Of a stretch of 21,057 bases of DNA, positions 5,934 to 12,339 are shown piece by piece (position 1 is the stretch's first letter; each line of letters opens with the position of its first letter). Location: the IMG/VR virus record IMGVR_UViG_3300030616_000090, positions 1 to 21,057 of that record. One strand, 5' to 3'. Position numbers and translations under genes: made by a program. Under the pieces are notes generated by a model. It saw only the letters and a list, made by a program, of their open reading frames with translations, ran no database searches and had not been told where the DNA came from. Source of the stretch: a virus.

Positions 5934-6248
5934 CTATTTAGTATACCCAACTTGTATAACTAGATTTTTAACACCTGTAGTGTTGATGTTTATAGTATGG
6001 GTACAAGCTCTAGTACCATTGTTGGGTATAGTTTCTTCCCATCTATCTAAATCAACAGATGGGTTAGCTTCATCGTATACTCTTCCATAGCAAGTATCTT
6101 CACCACCACTATTAGTGGCAACATATGTTACTACAAAATCCTCTCCTTGCCAACCTGTGCTAGGTGCATTGAGTTCAGATATTGTTACATTGCCATGCTC
6201 TAATATAGTTATGGTAAAGGTTTGGCTATCAGTTACTACATCTACCAT
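5934..6248 (-). CDS. CARDB-like Ig-fold protein, 104 residues
   Basis: The pattern GEDFVVTYVATNSGGEDTCY, then DRWEETIPNNGTRACTHTI and VKNLVIQVGY, is that of CARDB/Ig-like extracellular domains: a seven-strand sandwich with a conserved Asn-Ser-Gly turn. It has no anchor of its own. It probably serves as a virion decoration or adhesin domain. AGGAGAG precedes the ATG. The start MVDVVTDS resembles the 22-residue peptide at 5056-5124. Confidence 0.65.
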   Translation of the reverse strand: MVDVVTDSQTFTITILEHGNVTISELNAPSTGWQGEDFVVTYVATNSGGEDTCYGRVYDEANPSVDLDRWEETIPNNGTRACTHTININTTGVKNLVIQVGYTK

Positions 6249-6262
6249 AGTTTGTTTCTCTC

Positions 6263-7081
6263 CTATTCTTTAGCGTAAGTTTTTAATCTATTAATTAGTT
6301 TAGGATTTCTAATAAGGTCTCCCTCTCTAGGTATAGTAGACCTCTTCTTATACTTCCTAGAACTAAAGGTATTCTTTTTAATATGACTAACCAGCTCTTG
6401 CTCTTTATCAAAATTAGGATTACCATCTTTATCTTTAGCTAGTTCATTAGTAGGATATTGCCCATACTTACCATAAGTATCGTAAGTACCTGGCTTTTCG
6501 TACTTCTTATCTAACATCATTCTAGGATAGAGCTTTTTGTTATACTCTTTAAGTTGCCTAGATCTCCTAAAGTATTTATCCGAATTAGTCTCTTTAATAC
6601 TAATAGATGTATCATCATTAGGAATAGACATGCTCTCCCCACCACATTTCTTACAGTATTTAGTAGAAGAGTATTTAGTTAGAACTATCTCACCACACAA
6701 TACGCAGGTTACAGCAACAGTATATCCTCTATATTCCTTATTGGGTTTAGCATTTTTAAGAGTGAATTCATATTGACATCGTAGACATCTAGTGCTATTA
6801 GATATATTCCACGTACTCTCTCTCATTAGTTCTCCACAATCTACACAATATTTAGGCTTAATAGTAGATTTCTTTCGTTGTCTAGTCTCTTCTTGTCTTC
6901 TTCTCCTATACACCATTTGGCATTTCTTATGTCTAATAACTTGACTATGATTAGTTCCTACTATTTCACCACACTCTAGACATACTTTACCTATTATTAG
7001 TTCCTCATTATATAGAGTAATGTCCCTGTACCATGGTATCTTATCTATGTTACATTGCTTTCTAGATATAATAAACCCCAT
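6263..7081 (-). CDS. Multi-zinc-finger protein, 272 residues
   Basis: Paired knuckles occur as CLECGE (34-39) with HKKC, CVDCGE (79-84) with CLRC, and CVLCGE (126-131) with CKKCG. They are followed by a long, highly basic, probably extended C-terminal half rich in Lys/Tyr. The third finger (GYTVAVTCVLC...YCKKC) is paralogous to one in the 7186-7467 protein. It is likely a nucleic-acid-binding protein; its specificity is unknown. The Shine-Dalgarno is GTGAT three bases before the ATG. Confidence 0.7.
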   Translation of the reverse strand: MGFIISRKQCNIDKIPWYRDITLYNEELIIGKVCLECGEIVGTNHSQVIRHKKCQMVYRRRRQEETRQRKKSTIKPKYCVDCGELMRESTWNISNSTRCLRCQYEFTLKNAKPNKEYRGYTVAVTCVLCGEIVLTKYSSTKYCKKCGGESMSIPNDDTSISIKETNSDKYFRRSRQLKEYNKKLYPRMMLDKKYEKPGTYDTYGKYGQYPTNELAKDKDGNPNFDKEQELVSHIKKNTFSSRKYKKRSTIPREGDLIRNPKLINRLKTYAKE

Positions 7082-7116
7082 TATATCACTGGCTTTTTAG
7101 AATAAGTTTTCATTAG

Positions 7117-7190
7117 GGTAGGTGGTAGGGATTGAACCTACTCCACTAATAGCACCTACTAATAGTCTGCTCAATTACATCACACCTACC
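7117..7190 (-). tRNA. tRNA-like sequence, best read as tRNA-His(GTG), atypical
   Basis: The 7-bp acceptor stem (GTAGGTG with CACCTAC) and the T arm (GTAGG, loop TTCAATC, CCTAC) are perfect. T8 is present and the length from G1 to C73 is exactly 73. An additional G at -1 faces C73, the identity pair of tRNA-His, and GTG falls at anticodon positions 34-36 of the best anticodon hairpin. However, position 33 is G, not T, 37 is C, the anticodon stem has G-T pairs, and the D arm is weak. No CCA is encoded. It may be a divergent functional tRNA, a decaying one, or a tRNA mimic. Confidence 0.5.
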
Positions 7191-7467
7191 ATTTGCTTTT
7201 AGCTAAATCATGTAGTTGCTTATGTCTAGCTTGTCTTTTCTCACAATCCACGCAATATAATTTCCTAGCATCGTGAGTTATTATTAGACTATTACATTCA
7301 ACACAAGTAATAGCAACTGTTAAGCTAGTGTACTCTCTTTGTTTAGCTCTAGCTATCTTATTCCTTTTAGTTCTACACCATTTACATAGAGTTTCATCAG
7401 GTGAATCTACTCTATAACTATGGTTGCATTTAGAACAGATAGTTATGTGGTCAACGCTAGAATTCAT
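7186..7467 (-). CDS. Double zinc-knuckle protein, about 93 residues
   Basis: Two knuckle pairs, CSKC...CKWC and CVEC...CVDC, are joined by a basic linker. The second domain (LTVAITCVECNSLIITHDAR) is clearly related to the third finger of the 6263-7081 protein. Start is uncertain: several Met codons exist between 7512 and 7467 and none has a Shine-Dalgarno; 7467 limits overlap with the upstream gene. The stop TAG lies inside the 5' end of the tRNA-like sequence. Confidence 0.65.
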   Translation of the reverse strand: MNSSVDHITICSKCNHSYRVDSPDETLCKWCRTKRNKIARAKQREYTSLTVAITCVECNSLIITHDARKLYCVDCEKRQARHKQLHDLAKSKW

Positions 7468-7636
7468 AAACATAATAACCATAGAATTTGTTGTCTTTAT
7501 ATAGCTCACCACATCTATAAGGTACCTTTACTTTCTTTGTTAGACTATCTGGTACTTTACTATTGGTGAGTATCATTGGACAACCATTAGTTGCTAGTAT
7601 CTTTACTAGCTTTGGTTTCTTGCCTTTTAAGTCCAT
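7457..7636 (-). CDS. Hypothetical protein, 59 residues
   Basis: MDLKGKKPKLVKILATNGCP and a C-terminal YGYYVYEF suggest a small basic beta-rich protein. It has a TGAG half-site upstream. An in-frame TTG at 7645 is an alternative start. No family is recognised. Confidence 0.55.
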   Translation of the reverse strand: MDLKGKKPKLVKILATNGCPMILTNSKVPDSLTKKVKVPYRCGELYKDNKFYGYYVYEF

Positions 7637-7656
7637 TGTATTCAACTCATTAAATG

Positions 7657-7763
7657 TGAGGGGGAGAGTGTTTAAGGGCTAGAGGTACACTCTCCTAAAC
7701 CTCTCCTAGGCTTTTAGTTATATAGCTTGGTAAAGCCTAGCTAAAACCAGCTGTTAACCCTCA
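7657..7763. ncRNA. Candidate structured RNA, three-way junction
   Basis: Three perfect stems nest in an intergenic gap. P1 is TGAGGG (7657-7662) with CCCTCA (7758-7763). P2 is GGAGAGTGT (7663-7671) with ACACTCTCC (7687-7695). P3 is CTAGGCTTT (7706-7714) with AAAGCCTAG (7732-7740). P2 directly abuts P1, allowing coaxial stacking. The gap of about 130 bases has no ORF. The sense strand is not known; flanking genes are minus-strand, so a leader of the downstream gene at 7636 or a free RNA are both possible. Confidence 0.55.
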
Positions 7764-7764
7764 A

Positions 7765-7926
7765 CTAATAAGTTGCTTTAGTATCTGTTCTTGTAGTGGC
7801 TAGTAGTTTGTACCCACATAGAGGACACTTCAGCATTTTAACTGTATCTCCTGTAATGATTTTCATTATAGGATATCTTCCGTCATTGTTGGTACGCTTG
7901 TAGTGAAAACATCTAGGACATCGCAT
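7765..7926 (-). CDS. Zinc-ribbon protein, 53 residues
   Basis: CPRC near the N-terminus (MRCPRCFHYKR) and CPLCG near residue 35 form a classical two-knuckle zinc ribbon, with a basic Thr-rich tail. AGGTG precedes the ATG by seven bases. Probably nucleic-acid binding; its gene ends just beside the structured non-coding element. Confidence 0.65.
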   Translation of the reverse strand: MRCPRCFHYKRTNNDGRYPIMKIITGDTVKMLKCPLCGYKLLATTRTDTKATY

Positions 7927-7936
7927 AGGTATACAC

Positions 7937-8056
7937 CTAGTTTATAGTAATGATAGTTTCTGTTCTGTCTTTAGTTATAGATACTATCTTGCCTAATATG
8001 TAATCACCATCATGGTCTACTACCCTGATGGTGTTACCTACTTGTATTTTTGTCAT
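7937..8056 (-). CDS. Small beta-barrel-like protein, 39 residues
   Basis: MTKIQVGNTIRVVDHDGDYI followed by LGKIVSITKDRTETIITIN is four short strands with turns, like the other mini-barrels in this cluster. The gap to the upstream gene is four bases. The Shine-Dalgarno is weak. Function is unknown. Confidence 0.55.
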   Translation of the reverse strand: MTKIQVGNTIRVVDHDGDYILGKIVSITKDRTETIITIN

Positions 8057-8060
8057 AAGC

Positions 8061-8240
8061 CTAATCTTTCTTAACCATTTTAGAATGTGTCTTAACAGCC
8101 TCATGGACTATTATATTAGCCGTCATTGTTTGGCTAATAACATGCGATAGAGTGTTGGCTATGTGTGGTTCATTTAGCTTACCAGCTGTAAAGAACCTAG
8201 GATAGTCCGTAATAAGGTTGGTTTGTTTGTTCTTTTCCAT
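8061..8240 (-). CDS. Hypothetical protein, 59 residues
   Basis: MEKNKQTNLITDYPRFFTAG and then an alanine/threonine/isoleucine-rich segment (NTLSHVISQTMTANIIVHEA) that could be an amphipathic helix, with a basic end. GGTGAT sits directly before the ATG at 8240; an in-frame GTG at 8249 is the alternative. Function is unknown. Confidence 0.5.
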   Translation of the reverse strand: MEKNKQTNLITDYPRFFTAGKLNEPHIANTLSHVISQTMTANIIVHEAVKTHSKMVKKD

Positions 8241-8262
8241 AATCACCACCTAGTTATTAATA

Positions 8263-8475
8263 TCAATTATCTAGAACAGTTTTTAGATAACCTAATATAT
8301 GTCTATGTCTAGCTTCTATAAGTTGAGTTAGGTCGCCATCTCTATGTACTATAATCCTATCTACTATCATATCTTCAGATGGTCTAAATCCACCTTTCCT
8401 ATGATACTGATTATAGTATAGAACTGTGTCTATCACTACAACATTATCGTCTATGTATATATCATAGCAATCCAT
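8263..8475 (-). CDS. Hypothetical protein, 70 residues
   Basis: The N-terminal half is strand-like (MDCYDIYIDDNVVVIDTVLY) and the C-terminal half is a helix (LIEARHRHILGYLKTVLDN). GTGAT precedes the ATG at 8475, giving an eight-base gap to the stop of the upstream zinc protein; an ATG at 8499 would overlap it. No family is recognised. Confidence 0.55.
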   Translation of the reverse strand: MDCYDIYIDDNVVVIDTVLYYNQYHRKGGFRPSEDMIVDRIIVHRDGDLTQLIEARHRHILGYLKTVLDN

Positions 8476-8483
8476 TCTAATCA

Positions 8484-8630
8484 CTATCTCTCTGGACATT
8501 TAGATAGATTAACATGGTGTCCACATCTAGGACACTGTACCAGATAATCTATACCAGCTTTTTCATCTAGCGTAACTGCGAAAGGTTTACCACAATCGCA
8601 ACAGCTAAATCTTCTAGTTATAGTTGCCAT
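8484..8630 (-). CDS. Zinc-ribbon protein, 48 residues
   Basis: CCDCGK at 10-15 and CPRCGHH at 33-39, with a third Cys near the end, form a compact zinc ribbon. AGGT lies seven bases before the ATG. Likely nucleic-acid or protein interaction; function not known. Confidence 0.65.
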   Translation of the reverse strand: MATITRRFSCCDCGKPFAVTLDEKAGIDYLVQCPRCGHHVNLSKCPER

Positions 8631-8639
8631 TCTAATTAC

Positions 8640-8774
8640 CTAGTATATTCCAAATCTCTGGAGAGCTTTTATAGATATACCTGTCTTGTTAGATATGCTC
8701 TCATAATCCATACCTCTCTTCCTATACACTCTAGCCCTAATGAGTGCAAAGAGGTTAAACTTTTCTTTAGCCAT
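8640..8774 (-). CDS. Minimal HTH protein, 44 residues
   Basis: A basic N-terminal helix (MAKEKFNLFALIRARVYRKR) leads into MDYESISNKTGISIKALQRF, a helix-turn-helix with the usual S/T-Gly-I-S turn. It is too small for dimerisation domains and may act as a DNA-binding accessory factor. ATG 8774 follows the previous stop by seven bases; an ATG at 8825 lies inside the upstream gene. Confidence 0.55.
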   Translation of the reverse strand: MAKEKFNLFALIRARVYRKRGMDYESISNKTGISIKALQRFGIY

Positions 8775-8781
8775 AGTAACC

Positions 8782-8961
8782 CTAAATATTTGTCTTGCTA
8801 TTCCTAATAGTTTTAATCTGAACATCTAGACATTTAGTACACACAAATGAGCCTAATACTAGATACTTTTTAGACTTACTAGCATCAGCCCATCTATGTA
8901 CTAGGACATAGTTGTGCTCACAGCTATTCCTATCGTAAACTTTAATCTTATCTTTTTGCAT
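8782..8961 (-). CDS. Cys/His-containing hypothetical protein, 59 residues
   Basis: C14, H16, H23 and the CTKC knuckle near residue 43 could form one zinc site, with a basic strand-rich body. AGGT lies seven bases before the ATG. It is the second gene downstream of the presumed promoter region at 9.33 kb. Confidence 0.55.
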   Translation of the reverse strand: MQKDKIKVYDRNSCEHNYVLVHRWADASKSKKYLVLGSFVCTKCLDVQIKTIRNSKTNI

Positions 8962-8994
8962 AATTATTACCTAGTTAATCTAAAGAAGTAAGAG

Positions 8995-9030
8995 AGGCAC
9001 GAAAGCGTTGTGGCAATCGTGCCTATTGCC
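8995..9030. promoter_or_regulatory. Hairpin with competing stem (attenuator or pseudoknot candidate)
   Basis: AGGCACGA (8995-9002) pairs perfectly with TCGTGCCT (9017-9024). GGCAA in the loop (9012-9016) can also pair with TTGCC (9026-9030). The two pairings form either alternatives or a pseudoknot. It lies in the 75-base gap between the genes starting at 9321 and 8961, so it could control the leftward transcript. Confidence 0.45.
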
Positions 9031-9036
9031 TAAAAC

Positions 9037-9321
9037 TTATTTGGACTTCATAATGAAGTTGCCACTTCCCCAGAAGTTTTGTCTAGGCTTTAGGTCAATC
9101 CTATAGCCTTTACGACCAGACTTTGGAAAAGTTTTAGGCTTTGCAGAGGCTTGTAGAACTAGATTACCTATATGGATTTCGCAATCCACTTTAGGTGTAT
9201 CTGGCTCATCACTATCCTCTTTTCTGCCGTTGATGGGTACCCACTCACCTGCGAAGTATACCTCTTCGGTACCATCGTCTAGGGTTTGTGTGTCCCCCTC
9301 TGTTGGTTGGTTTTTTGCCAT
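9037..9321 (-). CDS. Hypothetical protein, 94 residues, first gene of leftward block
   Basis: The N-terminal half is acidic and disordered-looking (many Asp/Glu/Thr). The C-terminal half is basic with GNLVLQASAKPKTF, then SGRKGYRIDLKPRQNFWGSG, strands typical of a small nucleic-acid-binding fold, though no family is recognised. GGTGG precedes ATG 9321; GTG 9330 is the alternative. An AT-rich stretch (CTAAAATAAATAG on the minus strand) about 25 bases upstream could be its TATA box. Proximity to the start of the block suggests high expression. Confidence 0.6.
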   Translation of the reverse strand: MAKNQPTEGDTQTLDDGTEEVYFAGEWVPINGRKEDSDEPDTPKVDCEIHIGNLVLQASAKPKTFPKSGRKGYRIDLKPRQNFWGSGNFIMKSK

Positions 9322-9382
9322 AGTTTCCACCAGCTTTCTCTATTTATTTTAGTTGTGCACCCTAGAGAAGTAGGTGCGATAA

Positions 9383-9414
9383 GACTAGATAGATGGGATT
9401 GAAACTATCTAGTC
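9383..9414. repeat. 10-bp perfect inverted repeat
   Basis: GACTAGATAG (9383-9392) and CTATCTAGTC (9405-9414) flank a 12-base loop. It stands about 60 bases upstream of the leftward block, so an operator, RNA hairpin or terminator for rightward RNA are all possible. Confidence 0.5.
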
Positions 9415-9545
9415 CTAGGTGCTTAATATAGAAGTTAGTAAGGAGATAAATCTAAACAAGCACTTACCATTTCGGCTTTTCCTAATATAGTATCCACTAC
9501 TCTTAAGCTAGTATCCATAGTCTTAAGCAAAAAAGTAAGGGGAGG

Positions 9546-9652
9546 CTAGACTATGTAGCATACACCGAAAACTCTTTCGCAGAACTATACTAGGTCATTT
9601 ACCGTGGTAAGGCTAACTAGTACGCATTGTATCTAGTAATTAGAGTTGTGGG
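9546..9652. repeat. Diverged tandem element, copy A
   Basis: This copy has blocks CTAGACTAT (9546), CT(T)TTCGC (about 9573), TACGCA (9621) and GTTGTGGG (9645) in the same order as copy B, 203 bases downstream. GAGTT/AACTC form a small hairpin at its 3' end. No ORF is present. Confidence 0.45.
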
Positions 9653-9748
9653 TAAACTCAGGTTTTTGGATAGGAACTATTCTTTTTACTTATATAGTCT
9701 AGGAAAGTTTTTACCTATCATTAACAGTATCTGGTACTTGTGGAAAGA

Positions 9749-9845
9749 CTAGACTATCTAGGTATTCAGCTCATTCGCTATAACCTAGCTGTGCTCTAAC
9801 TATAATTAGCTCTAGCAATACGCACTATTATTATTTGGTTGTGGG
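9749..9845. repeat. Diverged tandem element, copy B
   Basis: CTAGACTAT (9749), CTCATTCGC (9770), TACGCA (9819) and GTTGTGGG (9838) repeat the order and spacing of copy A to within about ten bases. It is followed directly by a two-stem structure at 9845-9932. Confidence 0.45.
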
Positions 9846-9932
9846 AGATAGGGAGTAATCCAGCTAGACCATAGACTATTAAGCCTAATACTAGCTGGTA
9901 TTTCTAAAGCAAAATCTCCCCTCTCCTATCTC
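9845..9932. ncRNA. Candidate structured RNA, two nested 8-bp stems
   Basis: GAGATAGG (9845-9852) pairs with CCTATCTC (9925-9932), and CCAGCTAG (9860-9867) with CTAGCTGG (9891-9898), both perfect. The interior also has CTAAAGCAAAA, resembling GAAAGCAAAAA in the 11804-11906 element. Non-coding; strand unknown. Confidence 0.45.
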
Positions 9933-10054
9933 TAGTGTTGTTGTACACTGTATTGTTGTATTACTAGATTGCATAGTATTACCTGTAAGGTTTCTAGCCC
10001 GTACCTATATTATCTAGACTAGGTATGATTTAACTAGCTTATCAAAGGCTAGTA

Positions 10055-10149
10055 GGTACTTCTATCATAACCTACTTGATAGCATGAAGTACCAATCACT
10101 CTAGGTAGTACCTATCCCCTATTCTATGTAGGATAGAACAGTAGAATAG
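10055..10149 (+). ncRNA. Series of hairpins upstream of a terminator
   Basis: GGTACTTC (10055-10062) pairs with GAAGTACC (10086-10093), extended internally by TATCA/TGATA. CTATTCTA (10119-10126) pairs with TAGAATAG (10142-10149). With the terminator at 10155-10174 this looks like the 3' part of a rightward structured transcript. Confidence 0.4.
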
Positions 10150-10154
10150 ATAAT

Positions 10155-10174
10155 ACCAATCAAGATTGGTTTTC
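10155..10174 (+). terminator. Hairpin plus T-tract
   Basis: ACCAATC-AA-GATTGGT followed by TTTC resembles an intrinsic terminator for rightward transcription. It ends the non-coding hairpin series and precedes the promoter candidate at 10351. Confidence 0.5.
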
Positions 10175-10350
10175 TCCATAAGAGTGCCAAATTCAGCTTC
10201 TCATATTTAAATGTTTGTCGCACTTCTTGAAGGGATTGTGTATTTTTATGTGGTACATGTAGATAAAAATCATTTCAACAGGATACTAGAATAATCTAGG
10301 GATAGATTAATTGATATATTCTATAGGCTAGTATTGGCTAGTTCTCCTGT

Positions 10351-10366
10351 TCGTAAGGTTTAAATA
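10351..10366 (+). promoter_or_regulatory. BRE/TATA promoter candidate for the 412-residue gene
   Basis: TTCGTAAGG followed by TTTAAATA has the form of an archaeal BRE and TATA box. Transcription would start near 10385, giving a leader of about 125 bases before ATG 10509. TCGTAAGGTTTA recurs at 1524-1535. Confidence 0.4.
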
Positions 10367-10404
10367 CTTTGAAGTCGTAACAGGGTTGATGACCAATAGA
10401 ATAC

Positions 10405-10468
10405 TAGAGGACTTACGACCTCTATGTATGAGGCTAGTGATAACAGCTCTAGATAACCATTCAGAGCT
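10405..10468 (+). promoter_or_regulatory. Two leader hairpins
   Basis: TAGAGG (10405-10410) with CCTCTA (10419-10424), and AGCTCT (10445-10450) with AGAGCT (10463-10468), lie in the predicted leader of the 412-residue gene. They could regulate its expression or form part of a separate RNA. The direct repeat GCTAGTGAT flanks the second hairpin. Confidence 0.35.
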
Positions 10469-10508
10469 AGTGATTAAGATTGTTAGTATAGTGGTAGGTG
10501 GTTAGGAT

Positions 10509-11747
10509 ATGAATAGCATTGAGTATAAGCTAGATACAGGAAAGCAAGTACACCTAGAATATGATAGTGTGATTGGTTGCACTAATAAGCTAGGTGAAAC
10601 AATATCCTATGACAGAGGCAATTACAAAGGAGAGGCTAGTGTTAAGAAACATTCTAGGAAACAAGTGATTGATAAGTTGAGGAATAACTATAATGCTAAA
10701 CTAGATAGCCCTGCTGAAATTAAGGAGAAAGAGAGCAATCATACTCTAGTATTAGGAATTTCTAATAAACAGGCTATTAAGCTAGAACAGAATGTTGAGG
10801 AAATCGACACTATTATAGAAACTTATAGCTCATCTAAACATAGACCAGAGGTGAAGTGCAAAGTATTTAACAAGAGGGGTATAGATAGTAAAGTAAAAGA
10901 TAAGAAATCTATAGTTAAAGAAATACCTATTAGAAGTATAGTCCATTTGGGTGGCTATAATAGGAAATTACCAAATAATCCATCTTCTATAGATTTATCT
11001 CTAACTAGAAGTGAAAAAGTTCTTTACACTAGGAATACAAGTATAGGTACAACTGATAACTTAAATCCATTCGGTAGAGCTAGTGAAACATTGGGCTATC
11101 CTTATAGAAGATTACACAAATCCAAAACTTTGATAGATAGTAAAGAGAGGCTAGAGATTGATGTGATTACAGAACACCCTATCTATGTGTATGCTAGTCC
11201 AAAGATGAAGCATAAGGAAACCAAATGGATTATAGATAGTGTATTTGCCACTAGGGTAATGCAAATTTACATAGGCATACTATCTAAAGCTAGGAAAATA
11301 TCTAGTAGGAAAGTAAAGATACCACAATTTCAGGCTAGAACATTGAAAAGGAGAATTAAAACCATCACAGGAAGTCAGCTAATAGAATACCTAGAGAAGA
11401 TTAGGAAGCTAATGATAGAAAATCAATCCAAAACTTTGCACATTAATGGGCTATATAAGTATAATCTACATCAACTAGAATACACAATCAACGATATTAG
11501 AAAGCATGGCTATATTGGTGAATACAAAAAGATAAGAGCTAGGGATAAGAGATTACATAGATATAAAGATAGCATTGTTTGGATTGATAGCAAAATTAAG
11601 CTAGTTAATACAACATCTAGGAAAAAGCTATCGGACAGAGTGGCTATTAATGTAGATAGCGTAACAAAGTGGAACATGGAATACGAAAACCAAACTATGC
11701 AAACATCTAGTAATAATATATCAGATAGGTTTAGCTATATAGCATAA
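10509..11747 (+). CDS. Basic orphan protein, 412 residues
   Basis: The only long + strand gene in the central region. It is strongly basic throughout (for example RRIKTITGSQLIEYLEKIRK) and Ser/Thr/Asn-rich, with no transmembrane segment, zinc motif, or catalytic motif that I recognise. A segment EHPIYVYASPKMKHKE followed by helices is the most structured-looking part. AGGTGG lies ten bases before the ATG and codon use matches its neighbours, so it is genuinely coding. A nucleic-acid-binding role is inferred from charge only. Large non-coding stretches on both sides make an origin- or element-binding protein an attractive but unproven idea. Confidence 0.7.
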   Translation: MNSIEYKLDTGKQVHLEYDSVIGCTNKLGETISYDRGNYKGEASVKKHSRKQVIDKLRNNYNAKLDSPAEIKEKESNHTLVLGISNKQAIKLEQNVEEIDTIIETYSSSKHRPEVKCKVFNKRGIDSKVKDKKSIVKEIPIRSIVHLGGYNRKLPNNPSSIDLSLTRSEKVLYTRNTSIGTTDNLNPFGRASETLGYPYRRLHKSKTLIDSKERLEIDVITEHPIYVYASPKMKHKETKWIIDSVFATRVMQIYIGILSKARKISSRKVKIPQFQARTLKRRIKTITGSQLIEYLEKIRKLMIENQSKTLHINGLYKYNLHQLEYTINDIRKHGYIGEYKKIRARDKRLHRYKDSIVWIDSKIKLVNTTSRKKLSDRVAINVDSVTKWNMEYENQTMQTSSNNISDRFSYIA

Positions 11748-11750
11748 GCT

Positions 11751-11775
11751 AACCTCTCTCTCTTTTTCTATTCTC
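11751..11775 (+). terminator. Pyrimidine-rich tract after the 412-residue gene
   Basis: Directly after the TAA the + strand is almost pure C/T, including CTCTCTCTTTTTCT. T-rich tracts are the usual archaeal termination signal, so this is a reasonable end for the rightward transcript. Confidence 0.45.
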
Positions 11776-11803
11776 AATGAGGTCTAGGATATACTCTAGA
11801 TTT

Positions 11804-11906
11804 GCTTGAGGATTGCTTGTAATGGGGCTAGAAAGCAAAAACTATTTGGGGTAATGGTATAGGTAGGGTAGATATTACATAGGCTTAGAATGGCTTATTC
11901 TAAATC
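11804..11906 (+). repeat. Inverted-copy structured element, right copy
   Basis: Diverged copy, about 73% identical, of the element at 1548-1650, in opposite orientation. TGTAAT (11818-11823) pairs with ATTACA (11874-11879), and TTAGAAT (11885-11891) with ATTCTAA (11897-11903). Three CCC tracts of the left copy are replaced by GGG here. It follows the 412-residue gene and precedes an AT-rich tract. Confidence 0.7.
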
Positions 11907-11955
11907 TAGCTTTTCGCAACAGGATAATAATAATATTAATATAATATATATATTA

Positions 11956-12093
11956 GTACCTAGTACCTCTTTCTATGTACGTACCTCTATGTACCTATGT
12001 ACCCCTATGTACTGTACCTATAGAATGTACAGATAGATATGTTATAGGCTATGTACTAGATGTTATGAGAGTATCTGTACCTCTAGTAGGTAC
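11956..12093. repeat. GTAC-rich cluster with CTATGTAC repeats
   Basis: Twelve GTAC palindromes occur in 138 bases, partly as a degenerate tandem of CTATGTACC (about 10-12 bases per unit) between 11973 and 12020. It is preceded by an AT-only tract (11928-11954). No gene is present. Origin or protein-binding array are possible roles. Confidence 0.6.
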
Positions 12094-12339
12094 CGTTATA
12101 GGTATCGTATTCGTTATGATGAGAGGCTAGATAGTCTAATTTTATAAGCATAATTCTAAATCGCCATTATTGTGTATATTTCTAGCTAGTCCTAAACTAA
12201 GGATAATTTCACTATTGTTAATGATTTTATGGTGGATTAAAATACAAATGGTGAGATATTAATGGCTTGAATACTAGATGAAAGAATCAGATGACTAGCC
12301 CCTAGTAACATGATAACCAATCTGACATTCTGAATAGTA

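Noticed and set aside
3510-11747. Homology between the 291- and 412-residue proteins
   Set aside because: Both are basic with similar helix patterns (KAISHKKIKEII and KTITGSQLIEYL), but the match is short and could reflect composition.
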